From the NCBI GenBank assembly GCA_035534175.1, contig DATLSM010000030.1:1-64000 (forward strand): a DNA stretch of 64,000 nucleotides, in the 5' to 3' direction. The DNA is from DATLSM01 sp035534175. GTDB lineage: Bacteria > Actinomycetota > Thermoleophilia > Solirubrobacterales > 70-9. The position numbers were made by a program, and so were the translations under genes. The notes beneath the pieces are model-generated. The model did not search any database, was not told the DNA's origin, and worked only from the letters and a program-made list of their open reading frames with translations. Positions 24,172-31,969 of the stretch are shown here, piece by piece (the stretch's first letter is position 1; each line of letters starts with the position of its first letter).

Positions 24172-25802
24172 TACTGGGCGGCCAGCAGCCACCACCAGCT
24201 CGGCTGGCCGCCCTGATGGGCCTCGATCTGGACCCCAGCGGGCAACTGGGCGTGGAGATCGGGCAGTGGAATCGGGGCACCCTCGCCGACAATCACGCTG
24301 ACGATCTCCGCCCCCTCGGCGAGCTGGGCGATGGTCCTCGCCAGAGTCGAGCCGGCGGGGCCCCAGGCGACGATCTCCCCCTCCACGAAGCCCACCGCGT
24401 CGCCCTGGCGGAAGCGGCCGCCAGGGTCCTCGCGGGCCGCGGGGGCGACGCCACCGGTGGCGATCCTCCCCAGCACCTCGCCCAGGCGCCGGGCGTTCAC
24501 CTCGGCCGACTCGGCGGGGTCGAGCTCGACCAGGGCCAGCAGGCCCGCCTGCTGGGAATGAGCGGCGAGGACCAGGGCCGGCTTCTCGGAGAGCTCGCAG
24601 GCGCGTTCGGCGGCCATCGCCACGTTGGAGGAGCTGGGCAGCACCAGCACCTCCTCCGCCGGGACCTCGTGGATCCCCGCCAGCAGCTCATAGGTGGAGG
24701 GGTTGAGGGTCTCACCGCAGGGAACGACGTTCGCGCCGAGCTCGGCGAAGAGCCGCTCCATCCCGGCGCCCGCGGCCACCGCGAGGACCCCCGTGCGCCC
24801 CGGGGCGAGCCTTGCCTCGCGCGCGGCCACCTGCTCGCGCATGTCGGCGACGTCGAGGTTGGTCACCTTGGCCTCGCCCTCAAAGAGGGCGACGGCCGCC
24901 TCCGGCTCGTCGGTATGGACGTGGACCTTGAGCGTCACCTCGTCCCCGACGACCAGGATCGAGTCTCCCAGGGCCTCCAGGCGCGGCACGAACTCGCGCC
25001 CGGAGAGGTCCCGGCCGGAGACGATGAAGTTGGTGCAGTAGCGGAAGTGACTGTCCGCGTGGTGGGGGCGGCTGAGGCGCGGAATCTCGGGCCGGGGGAC
25101 CTCGGGCAGCTGGCTGCCCTCTCCCCGCAGTCCGGCGACCACCCCGGCGAGGATCAGCACCAGGCCATAGCCCCCGGCGTCGACGACACCCGACTCGCGC
25201 AACACGCCGAGCTGCTCGGGGGTCCGCTGCACCGCCTGCTCGCCGTCGGCAATCGCCCGTTCGAGCACCGCGGCGAGGATCGCGTCCTGCTGCTCCTCGC
25301 TGACCTCCCGGTCGAGCCGTTGGCTGCCCGCCTCCATGTGGGCCAGCTGGCGGGAGATCGAATGCGCCATCTCGCGAAAGACGGTCAGCATCGTCCCCTC
25401 CGCCGGTTCGCGCACCGAGTCATAGGCCGCATCGGCCGCGCGGCCGAAGGCCGAGGCGACCAGCACGGGATCGATCAGCTCCCCCGGCCTGCTCGCCAAC
25501 TCCTCCGCCGCACCGCGGACGATCTGGCTGAGGATCACGCCGGAGTTTCCGCGCGCCCCCATCAGCGCCGCCCGGGCCAGGGCCTGGACCAGCTCGGTGC
25601 GGCCGACCTCGTCGACCTCCAGCTCGGCGAGCCGGTCGAGCTCCTCGGTCACGGCGCGCAGGGTCATCGCCATGTTGTCGCCGGTGTCGCCGTCGGCGAC
25701 GGGGAAGACGTTTAAATCGTTGACCTCCTGGCGCCGCGCCTCGAGTGAGGCGTAGGCGGAGATCACAACTCGGCGGAAGCGGACGATCGATGGATCCGGC
25801 AT
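24171..25802 (-). CDS. fakA: DAK2-domain protein, fatty-acid kinase FakA-like
   Basis: 543 residues in the DhaL-EDD arrangement of FakA/YloV. The N-terminal DhaL nucleotide-binding domain has NVFPVADGDTGDNMAMTLRA (metal-binding Asps) and MGARGNSGVILSQIVRG. The C-terminal part resembles the EDD/Fak domain (CGETLNPSTYELLAGI). FakA phosphorylates fatty acids bound by FakB for phospholipid synthesis; no fakB is seen here. It sits directly upstream of recG and diverges from the MMPL transporter. A -10-like TAGATT lies ten bases before the ATG within GAATAGATTC. Confidence 0.85.
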   Translation of the reverse strand: MPDPSIVRFRRVVISAYASLEARRQEVNDLNVFPVADGDTGDNMAMTLRAVTEELDRLAELEVDEVGRTELVQALARAALMGARGNSGVILSQIVRGAAEELASRPGELIDPVLVASAFGRAADAAYDSVREPAEGTMLTVFREMAHSISRQLAHMEAGSQRLDREVSEEQQDAILAAVLERAIADGEQAVQRTPEQLGVLRESGVVDAGGYGLVLILAGVVAGLRGEGSQLPEVPRPEIPRLSRPHHADSHFRYCTNFIVSGRDLSGREFVPRLEALGDSILVVGDEVTLKVHVHTDEPEAAVALFEGEAKVTNLDVADMREQVAAREARLAPGRTGVLAVAAGAGMERLFAELGANVVPCGETLNPSTYELLAGIHEVPAEEVLVLPSSSNVAMAAERACELSEKPALVLAAHSQQAGLLALVELDPAESAEVNARRLGEVLGRIATGGVAPAAREDPGGRFRQGDAVGFVEGEIVAWGPAGSTLARTIAQLAEGAEIVSVIVGEGAPIPLPDLHAQLPAGVQIEAHQGGQPSWWWLLAAQ

Positions 25803-25812
25803 CTAGCCAAGG

Positions 25813-25818
25813 AATCTA
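25813..25818 (-). promoter_or_regulatory. Candidate -10 of the fakA-like gene
   Basis: TAGATT inside the ten-base palindrome GAATAGATTC (25812-25821), which is identical to the core of the ilvD palindrome. It predicts a leader of three or four bases. Confidence 0.5.
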
Positions 25819-25864
25819 TTCGGCGCCGTAGATGGCTGAAGACACCGGGCCGAGATGCCATTGC

Positions 25865-25870
25865 TAGCGT
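25865..25870 (+). promoter_or_regulatory. Leaderless-type -10 of the MMPL gene
   Basis: TAGCGT exactly six bases before the ATG at 25877, with no ribosome-binding site between them. Confidence 0.55.
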
Positions 25871-25876
25871 GACCCA

Positions 25877-28045
25877 ATGCGCGGCTTCGCCACCTGGTGC
25901 ACGGGTCACCGCAAGACGGTGATCATCGGCTGGTTCATCGCCCTGATCGGGGTGGGAATCATCGCCGGCACCGTGGGGGCCAACTTCAACGAAGAATTCA
26001 AGCTGCCCTCATCTGACTCCAAGCAGGCGCTTGACCTGCTGGAAACCAGGTTCCCGGCGCAATCGGGGGCCACCGCTCAGATCGTCTTCAAGGCCGAAAG
26101 CGGAGTCCGATCGCCCGCGGTCCGCAGGAGGATGGAGGGGGCATTCGCCGCGATTGAAAGGTTTCCCCACGTCAGCGAAGTGGCCAGCCCATACCGCAAG
26201 GGCGGCGGCGCGACGATCAGCGGCGACGGCAGGATCGCCTACGCGACGATCCAATTCGACGCCCAGGACAACAAGCTGAATAAGGAAAAGACCAAAGAAA
26301 TCATCGCCACCGCGCAGGGCGCCGCGGGCAACGGAATGCAGGTCGAGCTCGGGGGGCAGCCGGTGCAGGAAGCGACCGCCGAAAAAGGCGGCTCCTCCTC
26401 CTTCGCCATCGGCCTGCTGGCGGCGATCGTCGTCTTGCTCCTCACCTTTGGCTCGGTCGTGGCGATGGGCCTGCCGATCCTCACCGCCCTCTTCGCCCTC
26501 GGCGTCGGCATCAGCCTGGTCGAGCTGGGCACCCACGTCTTCGATACGGCGAGCTTTGCCCCCGTCCTGGCGGCGATGATCGGCCTGGGCGTCGGCATCG
26601 ACTACGCGCTGTTCATCCTCACCCGCTTCCGCAACGGGCTAGACGAAGGGCTCGAGCCACGCCCGGCCGCGATCCGGGCCGTCGACACGGCCGGCCGCGC
26701 CGTCCTCTTCGCCGGAACCACGGTGATCATCTCGCTGATGGGGATGCTTTTGCTCGGCATCAATTTCCTCTACGGGGTGGCGGTGGCGGCGGCGCTGGCG
26801 GTGCTGTTCACGATGATCGCCGCGCTGACCCTGATGCCGGCGCTGCTGGCGATCGCCGGGCACCGGGTCGACCGGCTCCGGGTCCCCGGCCTCGGCCGGC
26901 GCTCGAGCAGTGTCGATGAAAACGGCCGCTGGTTTCGCTGGAGCCGGGGGATCCAGCGCCGGCCGGTGCTCTCCATCCTCCTCTCCGGCGGGCTGCTGCT
27001 GATCCTCTGCATCCCGGCGCTCTCCCTTCGCCTGGGCTCCAATGACGCCGGCACCGAACCGGCGGGGAAGACCACCAGGCAGGCCTATGACCTGCTGGCC
27101 GAAGGCTTCGGGCCAGGGTTCAACGGCCCTCTGGTGATGGTCGCCGCGCTCCCCGGCAGAGGCGAAGACGCCGGCCTCACCCAGCTCTGCCAGACGCTGA
27201 AGGGCGAGGAAGGGGTCGCGGCGGTCACCCCGGTGAGGCTCAATCCGGCGGAAAACACCGGCGTGTGCAACGTGATCCCGACGACCTCGCCCCAGAGCGC
27301 GGCGACGACCAGCCTGCTGAACCACATCCGCGACGTCGTGATCCCACCGATCGAGGCGAGAACGGGCGCCCAGCTGCATGTCGGCGGCATCACCGCGATC
27401 TTTGAGGATTTCGGCAACGCGATCTCGGAAAAGCTGCCGCTGTTCATCGGCGTCGTCGTCCTGCTCTCGGCCCTGCTGCTGATGATCGTCTTCCGCTCGC
27501 TGCTGGTGCCGCTGAAGGCGATGGTGATGAACCTGCTCTCGATCGGCGCCGCCTTCGGCATCATCGTCGCCGTCTTCCAGTGGGGCTGGGGGGCGAGCCT
27601 GATCGGCGTCGACAACACCGGTCCGATCATCTCCTTCTTTCCCGTCTTCCTCTTCGCCATCGTCTTCGGCCTCTCGATGGACTACGAGGTCTTCCTCATG
27701 TCGCGGATCCACGAGGAGTGGGAGAGCAGGGATGACGCCACCGAAGCGGTGACCCGCGGCCTGGCGCTGACCGGCCGGGTGATCACCGCGGCGGCGGCGA
27801 TCATGGTCACCGTCTTCGCCTCCTTCATGCTCGGGGAAGAACGGATCATCAAGCTCTTCGGCCTCGGCCTGGCCTCCGCCGTTCTGATCGACGCGGTGAT
27901 CATCCGCTCGGTCCTGGTGCCGGCGATCATGCAGCTGCTCGGCCGCCGCGCCTGGTACTTCCCCCCATGGCTCAGCCGCTTGCTCCCCAGGCTGCACGTG
28001 GAGGCCGGCGAGGTCCAGCCGCTGCCGGCCGAGTCAGACGCCTGA
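25877..28045 (+). CDS. MMPL-family RND transporter
   Basis: 722 residues with two repeated halves, each with one helix followed by a large external loop and a five-helix bundle. Membrane segments are obvious (FAIGLLAAIVVLLLTFGSVV; MALITLMPALLAIAG-like stretches). The conserved family motifs GVGIDYALFILTRFRNGL and FGLSMDYEVFLMSRIHEEW carry the Asp-Tyr pairs thought to relay protons. In mycobacteria relatives export lipids, but the substrate here is unknown. It is monocistronic between divergent fakA and convergent rpmB. Confidence 0.93.
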   Translation: MRGFATWCTGHRKTVIIGWFIALIGVGIIAGTVGANFNEEFKLPSSDSKQALDLLETRFPAQSGATAQIVFKAESGVRSPAVRRRMEGAFAAIERFPHVSEVASPYRKGGGATISGDGRIAYATIQFDAQDNKLNKEKTKEIIATAQGAAGNGMQVELGGQPVQEATAEKGGSSSFAIGLLAAIVVLLLTFGSVVAMGLPILTALFALGVGISLVELGTHVFDTASFAPVLAAMIGLGVGIDYALFILTRFRNGLDEGLEPRPAAIRAVDTAGRAVLFAGTTVIISLMGMLLLGINFLYGVAVAAALAVLFTMIAALTLMPALLAIAGHRVDRLRVPGLGRRSSSVDENGRWFRWSRGIQRRPVLSILLSGGLLLILCIPALSLRLGSNDAGTEPAGKTTRQAYDLLAEGFGPGFNGPLVMVAALPGRGEDAGLTQLCQTLKGEEGVAAVTPVRLNPAENTGVCNVIPTTSPQSAATTSLLNHIRDVVIPPIEARTGAQLHVGGITAIFEDFGNAISEKLPLFIGVVVLLSALLLMIVFRSLLVPLKAMVMNLLSIGAAFGIIVAVFQWGWGASLIGVDNTGPIISFFPVFLFAIVFGLSMDYEVFLMSRIHEEWESRDDATEAVTRGLALTGRVITAAAAIMVTVFASFMLGEERIIKLFGLGLASAVLIDAVIIRSVLVPAIMQLLGRRAWYFPPWLSRLLPRLHVEAGEVQPLPAESDA

Positions 28046-28064
28046 GGCGGGCTGGCCTCAGGCG
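28039..28064. terminator. Bidirectional hairpin containing both stop codons
   Basis: Ten-base perfect arms CGCCTGAGGC (28039-28048) and GCCTCAGGCG (28055-28064) with a six-base loop. The TGA of the MMPL gene lies in the left arm and the TGA of rpmB (opposite strand) in the right arm. No T tract follows. Confidence 0.6.
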
Positions 28065-28249
28065 GCCTTGGTGACCTTGTTGGCCTTCAGGCAGCGGGTG
28101 CAGACGTAGGCCCGCAGCCGGCGCCCGTCCTCGACGATCCGCACCTTCTGCAGGTTGGGGTCAAAGCGCCGCTTGGTGGCGACCATCGAGTGGCTGCGGG
28201 ACTGGCCGAACGCCGGTCCCTTGCCGCAGCTGTGGCATACCTTGGCCAT
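28058..28249 (-). CDS. rpmB: 50S ribosomal protein L28
   Basis: 63 residues. MAKVCHSCGKGPAFGQSRSH with the first Cys pair, and AYVCTRCLKANKVTKAA with the second, so this is the zinc-binding form of L28. RRFDPNLQKVRIV is conserved. It is single, with a TACCAT -10 eleven bases before the ATG. The riboflavin operon ends just upstream. Confidence 0.97.
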   Translation of the reverse strand: MAKVCHSCGKGPAFGQSRSHSMVATKRRFDPNLQKVRIVEDGRRLRAYVCTRCLKANKVTKAA

Positions 28250-28260
28250 CGGCAGGCCAG

Positions 28261-28266
28261 ATGGTA
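28261..28266 (-). promoter_or_regulatory. Candidate -10 of rpmB
   Basis: TACCAT on the minus strand, eleven bases before the ATG at 28249, in the 22-base gap after ribH. Confidence 0.35.
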
Positions 28267-28271
28267 ACCCC

Positions 28272-28763
28272 TCAGGCCAGCAGGCGTTTGAGCAGCGTCA
28301 TGCGGGCCACGGTGAGCGCGGCGTTGCGGCCCTGGTCGCGCTTGCCGCCGCCGGCACGGGCCAGCGCCTGCTCCATCGTGTCGCAGGTGATCAGGCCAAA
28401 GGCGCAGGGCACCCCGGTCTGCAGCTGGACGTCCTGGATCCCCCGGGCCGCCTCGGCGCAGACGAAGTCGTAGTGGTCGGTCTCCCCCCGGATCACGACG
28501 CCCAGACAGGCGACCCCGGCGAAGCGCCCGCTCTGGGCGTGGAGCTTGGCGGCGAAGGGCAGCTCGTAGGCGCCCGGCACCGAGACCTGGCTGACCGAGG
28601 AGGCGGGCACCCCGGCCAGCTCAAACCCCTCGTTGGCGCCGCGGAGGAGCCGCTCGGCCAGCTCCTCGTAGAAGCGCCCGACGCAGACGGCAAAGCGCAG
28701 GGGGGCAAGGATCGCCCGCTCCCCCGGCGCGAACTGCTCGAGGAAGGCCGTCGACTCAGCCAT
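28272..28763 (-). CDS. ribH: 6,7-dimethyl-8-ribityllumazine synthase
   Basis: Penultimate enzyme of riboflavin synthesis; forms 60-mer or pentameric shells. 163 residues. Conserved segments: VSQVSVPGAYELPFAAKLHA, ACLGVVIRGETDHYDFVCAE (His in the active site) and VPCAFGLITCDTMEQALARAGG. The N-terminus is somewhat extended. The start overlaps the ribBA stop by eight bases; last gene of the rib operon. Confidence 0.96.
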   Translation of the reverse strand: MAESTAFLEQFAPGERAILAPLRFAVCVGRFYEELAERLLRGANEGFELAGVPASSVSQVSVPGAYELPFAAKLHAQSGRFAGVACLGVVIRGETDHYDFVCAEAARGIQDVQLQTGVPCAFGLITCDTMEQALARAGGGKRDQGRNAALTVARMTLLKRLLA

Positions 28764-30096
28764 CGCTATCCGCCGCCGAGGAGCCGCGGGCGTCGCGGCG
28801 CTCCTCGTCGTGGATCATCTCCTCATCCAGGGCGAGACCCTGGTGGTGAAGGGTATGGCCCATCTTGTCCCGCTTGGCCCGCAGGTATTGCTCGTTATGG
28901 ACGTTGGGCACCGCCTCGATCGGCACCTGCTCGGTGACCGAGAGGCCGTAGCCCTCGAGGCCGACGATCTTTTTCGGGTTGTTGGTGAGGATGCGGATGC
29001 TGGTCAGGCCCAGGTCGCCGAGGATCTGGGCGCCGATCCCGTAGTCGCGCAGGTCGGCGGGCAGGCCCAGCCTCAGGTTGGCCTCCACCGTATCGGCCCC
29101 CTCCTCCTGCAGCTTGTAGGCGCGCAGCTTGTTCAAAAGGCCGATCCCGCGCCCCTCCTGGGAGAGGTAGAGCAGGACGCCGCGGCGCTCCTCCTCGATC
29201 ATCGTCAGCGCCGCCGAGAGCTGCTCGCCGCAGTCGCAGCGCATGCTGTGGAAGACGTCGCCGGTGAGGCACTCGCTGTGCACGCGGACCAGCACGTCCT
29301 CCGTGCCGTCGACCTCGCCCTTGACCATCGCCACGTGGTGTTTGTCGTCGACCAGAGAGCGGTAGCCGACGGCGGTGAAGTCGCCGAACTCGGTCGGCAG
29401 GGCGGTGGCCACGACCCGTTCGACGAGCTTCTCCGTGCGGCGGCGGTAGGCGATCAGGTCGGCGACCGTGATCAGCTTCAGGCCGTGGCGCTCGCAGTAG
29501 GGGACGAGGTCGGGGACCCGGGCCATCGTCCCGTCGTCGTTCATCACCTCGCAGATCACCCCGGCGGGGATCAGGCCCGCGAGACGGGCCAGATCGACGC
29601 TCGCCTCGGTGTGGCCGGTGCGCTCCAGCACCCCGCCGTCCTTGGAGCGCAGCGGGAACATGTGCCCGGGCACGACGATCTCGCGCGGGCCCGAGCCGGG
29701 GTCGATCGCCACCTGGATGGTGTGGGCGCGGTCTTGGGCGGAGATGCCCGTGCTGACGCCGCCGGCCGCCTCGATCGTCACCGTAAAGGCGGTCTGCAGG
29801 GGCGCCTCGTTTTTCGCCGCCATCAGGTTCAGCCCCAGCCGCTCGCAGCGCTCGGCGGTGAGCGCCAGGCAGATCAGCCCGCGGGCCTCCTTGGCCATGA
29901 AGTTGACCGCCTCCGGCGTGGCGAACTGCGCCGCCATCACCAGATCGCCCTCGTTCTCGCGCTCCTCGCCGTCGCAGACGACGATCATCCTCCCGCGGCG
30001 GATCTCCTCGATCGCCTCCTCCACGGTGGAGAACGGGCTCTCGCTCGCCCCGGTTGCGGCTGCCTTTGTTCGCTGCGTCTCGGTCATCTGGCTCAC
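28756..30096 (-). CDS. ribBA: Bifunctional DHBP synthase / GTP cyclohydrolase II
   Basis: 446 residues carrying both entry enzymes of riboflavin synthesis. RibB half (about 1-225): VVCDGEERENEGDLVMAAQ and GHTEASVDLARLAGL. RibA half (about 230-420): the zinc site Cys residues in VHSECLTGDVFHSMRCDCG, YLSQEGRGIGLLNKLRAY and LTNNPKKIVGLEGYGL. A charged tail of about 30 residues follows. It overlaps ribE (four bases) and ribH, so the operon is tightly coupled. Confidence 0.96.
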   Translation of the reverse strand: MSQMTETQRTKAAATGASESPFSTVEEAIEEIRRGRMIVVCDGEERENEGDLVMAAQFATPEAVNFMAKEARGLICLALTAERCERLGLNLMAAKNEAPLQTAFTVTIEAAGGVSTGISAQDRAHTIQVAIDPGSGPREIVVPGHMFPLRSKDGGVLERTGHTEASVDLARLAGLIPAGVICEVMNDDGTMARVPDLVPYCERHGLKLITVADLIAYRRRTEKLVERVVATALPTEFGDFTAVGYRSLVDDKHHVAMVKGEVDGTEDVLVRVHSECLTGDVFHSMRCDCGEQLSAALTMIEEERRGVLLYLSQEGRGIGLLNKLRAYKLQEEGADTVEANLRLGLPADLRDYGIGAQILGDLGLTSIRILTNNPKKIVGLEGYGLSVTEQVPIEAVPNVHNEQYLRAKRDKMGHTLHHQGLALDEEMIHDEERRDARGSSAADSDG

Positions 30097-30707
30097 GCTC
30101 GTTCCTCTCCGACGAATGGTTGCACCAACCTCTCCACGTACTTGGCCACCACGTCACACTCGACGTTCAGCCTCTGCCCCGGGGCGACCTCGCCGAGGTT
30201 GGTCCGCCGCAGGGTCTCGGGGATCAGCGAGACCTCTGCCCAACCCTCGCCCAGCGCCGCCACGGTGAGACTGACCCCATCCAGGGCGATCGAGCCCCGC
30301 TCCACCACGTAGCGGGCGAGCGGCAGCGAGAGCGCCAACCGCAGGCGCCGCGCGAACCCCTCCGACCCGAGCGAGAGAACCTCGCCCAGGCCATCGACGT
30401 GGCCCTGGACGATGTGGCCTCCGAGGCGATCGGATACTCCCAGCGCCAGCTCCAGGTTGACCCGGTCCCCGGCTTCCAGGGCCCCCAGCGAGGTGAGCTC
30501 CAGGGTGGGGTTCATCGCCTCGATCTCAAACCCCTCGCGATCGGCGCTGGTCGCGGTCAGGCAGGCGCCGCTCACCGCGACCGAGTCACCCGGGCCGATC
30601 TCGGCGCCCAGACGCGTGGCGATTCGCAACCGCGCCCCGGCGGATCCCGAATCGATCGACCGAACGGTGCCCAGGTCCTCGATCAAACCGGTGAACACCC
30701 TCACCAC
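30093..30707 (-). CDS. ribE: Riboflavin synthase, alpha subunit
   Basis: Dismutates two lumazine molecules to riboflavin. 204 residues made of two similar barrels: FTGLIEDLGTVRSID with GDSVAVSGACLTA in the first, and GHIVQGHVDGLGEVLSLG with DGVSLTVAALGEGWAEVSL in the second. It starts at GTG overlapping the ribD stop; a second GTG nine bases further in would give the more usual N-terminus VFTGLIE. Second gene of the operon. Confidence 0.95.
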   Translation of the reverse strand: MVRVFTGLIEDLGTVRSIDSGSAGARLRIATRLGAEIGPGDSVAVSGACLTATSADREGFEIEAMNPTLELTSLGALEAGDRVNLELALGVSDRLGGHIVQGHVDGLGEVLSLGSEGFARRLRLALSLPLARYVVERGSIALDGVSLTVAALGEGWAEVSLIPETLRRTNLGEVAPGQRLNVECDVVAKYVERLVQPFVGEERA

Positions 30708-31870
30708 TCCTTGAAGCGCGCCGTGATCAGGGCATCCTCGCCCACCGTGTGCAGGCTGAAGGACAGGGGCACCCGGCGTGCGGCTCGGGCCGGGGGTGCG
30801 GCGGGGGTGCCGCCCGGCGGGGCGTCACTGACCCCGGCCTCCCCCCCGCCGGCGGCGTGAGGTGGCGTTTTGGCCCCCGGTTCGGGGCCGGTAATCAGGA
30901 CCGGAGCGAGGAAGGTTCGAGCCTCATCGATCTGGTCCGCTGCGGCGAAGGCGGCGGCCAGGGTGCGACCGCCCTCCAGCAGGAGGCTGGTGATCCCTTG
31001 ATCACCGAGGGCAGAGAGGGCGGGTTCGATCGCATCGGCGAGGAGGACCTCGGCGCCCGCCCCGCGCAGGGCGCCGATGCGGGCCGCGTCCGCCGTGGGC
31101 GAGACGACGGCGAGCACCGGCGCGCGCTCCAGGCTGCCAAGCAGGCGCGAGTCGAGGGGGAGGCGGGCCCGGCGGTCAAAGACGACGCGAAGCGGCTGGC
31201 GCGGCTGGCCCTCGCCGCGCGCCGTGAGCAGCGGGTCATCGGCGAGAACGGTGCCGATGCCGACGGCGATCGCATCAGATTCGGCGCGCCAGCGGTGGAC
31301 CAGGGCGCGGCTGCGCTCGCCCGAGATCCAGGGGACCTCGCCGGGGACGGTCGAGGTGCGGCCGTCAAGCGACAGCGCAAGCTTGGAGATCACCAGCGCC
31401 GTCCCGCTGCGAGCGTGCTTGCGGAAAGCCTGATTCAGCAGCGCGGCCGCGGTGGCCTCCTCGCCGCCGGCCAGCTCGACCTCCACCCCGCCCTCGCGCA
31501 GAATCCCGGGGCCGCGTCCTGAGGCCCCCTCGCTCGGGTCCTCAGAGGCGATGATCACCCGGCCGATCCCGGCCTCCAGAATCGCCTCTGTGCAGGGGGG
31601 TTGGCGCCCCTGTTGGGCGCAGGGCTCCAGGCTCACATACATCGTCGCCCCGGCAGGATCCTGGCCCCGCTGGCGACAGTCCTCCAGCGCCGCGCGCTCG
31701 GCATGCAGGCCGCCCAGTTCGGAGTGCCAGCCCTCGCCCAGCGCCTCCCCAGCGCGCACCAGCACCGCTCCCACCAGTGGATTCGGGCTGACCCACCCCC
31801 TGCCGCGCTTCGCCAGCTCCAGCGCCCGCGCCAGGTGCCTGCGGTCGGTGTCTGTGAGGGGAGAGTTCAT
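30701..31870 (-). CDS. ribD: Bifunctional riboflavin deaminase/reductase RibD
   Basis: Deaminase and reductase steps after GTP cyclohydrolase II. Deaminase zinc site: GGLHAERAALEDC and EPCAQQGRQPPCTEAI. The reductase half contains LDGRTSTVPGEVPWISGE and LLEGGRTLAAAF. A Pro/Ala/Gly-rich stretch of about 30 residues (PPHAAGGGEAGVSDAPPGG region) interrupts the C-terminal part of the reductase, which is unusual. The start is taken as the ATG at 31870 (389 residues); a TTG at 31894 would lie in the promoter. First gene of ribD-ribE-ribBA-ribH. Confidence 0.94.
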   Translation of the reverse strand: MNSPLTDTDRRHLARALELAKRGRGWVSPNPLVGAVLVRAGEALGEGWHSELGGLHAERAALEDCRQRGQDPAGATMYVSLEPCAQQGRQPPCTEAILEAGIGRVIIASEDPSEGASGRGPGILREGGVEVELAGGEEATAAALLNQAFRKHARSGTALVISKLALSLDGRTSTVPGEVPWISGERSRALVHRWRAESDAIAVGIGTVLADDPLLTARGEGQPRQPLRVVFDRRARLPLDSRLLGSLERAPVLAVVSPTADAARIGALRGAGAEVLLADAIEPALSALGDQGITSLLLEGGRTLAAAFAAADQIDEARTFLAPVLITGPEPGAKTPPHAAGGGEAGVSDAPPGGTPAAPPARAARRVPLSFSLHTVGEDALITARFKEW

Positions 31871-31876
31871 GCGACC

Positions 31877-31892
31877 GATTGACTGGTCAATC
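31877..31892. promoter_or_regulatory. 16-bp palindromic operator candidate at the rib promoter
   Basis: GATTGAC-TG-GTCAATC, a perfect 7-2-7 inverted repeat lying between the -10 (31898-31903) and the ATG of ribD, over the predicted transcription start. It fits a dimeric repressor. No FMN riboswitch can fit in the 75-base divergent gap. Confidence 0.5.
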
Positions 31893-31897
31893 AACCA

Positions 31898-31903
31898 ATT
31901 CTA
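31898..31903 (-). promoter_or_regulatory. -10 of the riboflavin operon
   Basis: TAGAAT on the minus strand, 27 bases before the ribD ATG and just upstream of the 16-bp palindrome. Confidence 0.5.
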
Positions 31904-31951
31904 CCGCCCCCCTGCCCCCCGCTCGCGCCGCCGGCGCGCCGAGCACAGGGA

Positions 31952-31957
31952 TACCCT
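31952..31957 (+). promoter_or_regulatory. Candidate -10 of the glycosyltransferase gene
   Basis: TACCCT, 12 bases before the ATG at 31970, predicting a very short leader. Confidence 0.35.
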
Positions 31958-31969
31958 GACCGGCGCCCG

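Noticed and set aside
22033..24216. A 727-codon open frame on the plus strand opposite recG
   Set aside because: It is the antisense shadow of a motif-complete recG; its protein is His/Gly/Pro/Arg-rich with no domain. High GC keeps antisense frames open.
24117..25715. Long plus-strand open frame opposite the fakA-like gene
   Set aside because: Shadow of the DAK2-domain gene, which has intact nucleotide-binding motifs.
26639..27997. Minus-strand open frame inside the MMPL transporter
   Set aside because: Composition is Asp/Gln/His-rich without any family; the plus-strand gene has clear membrane helices and signature motifs.
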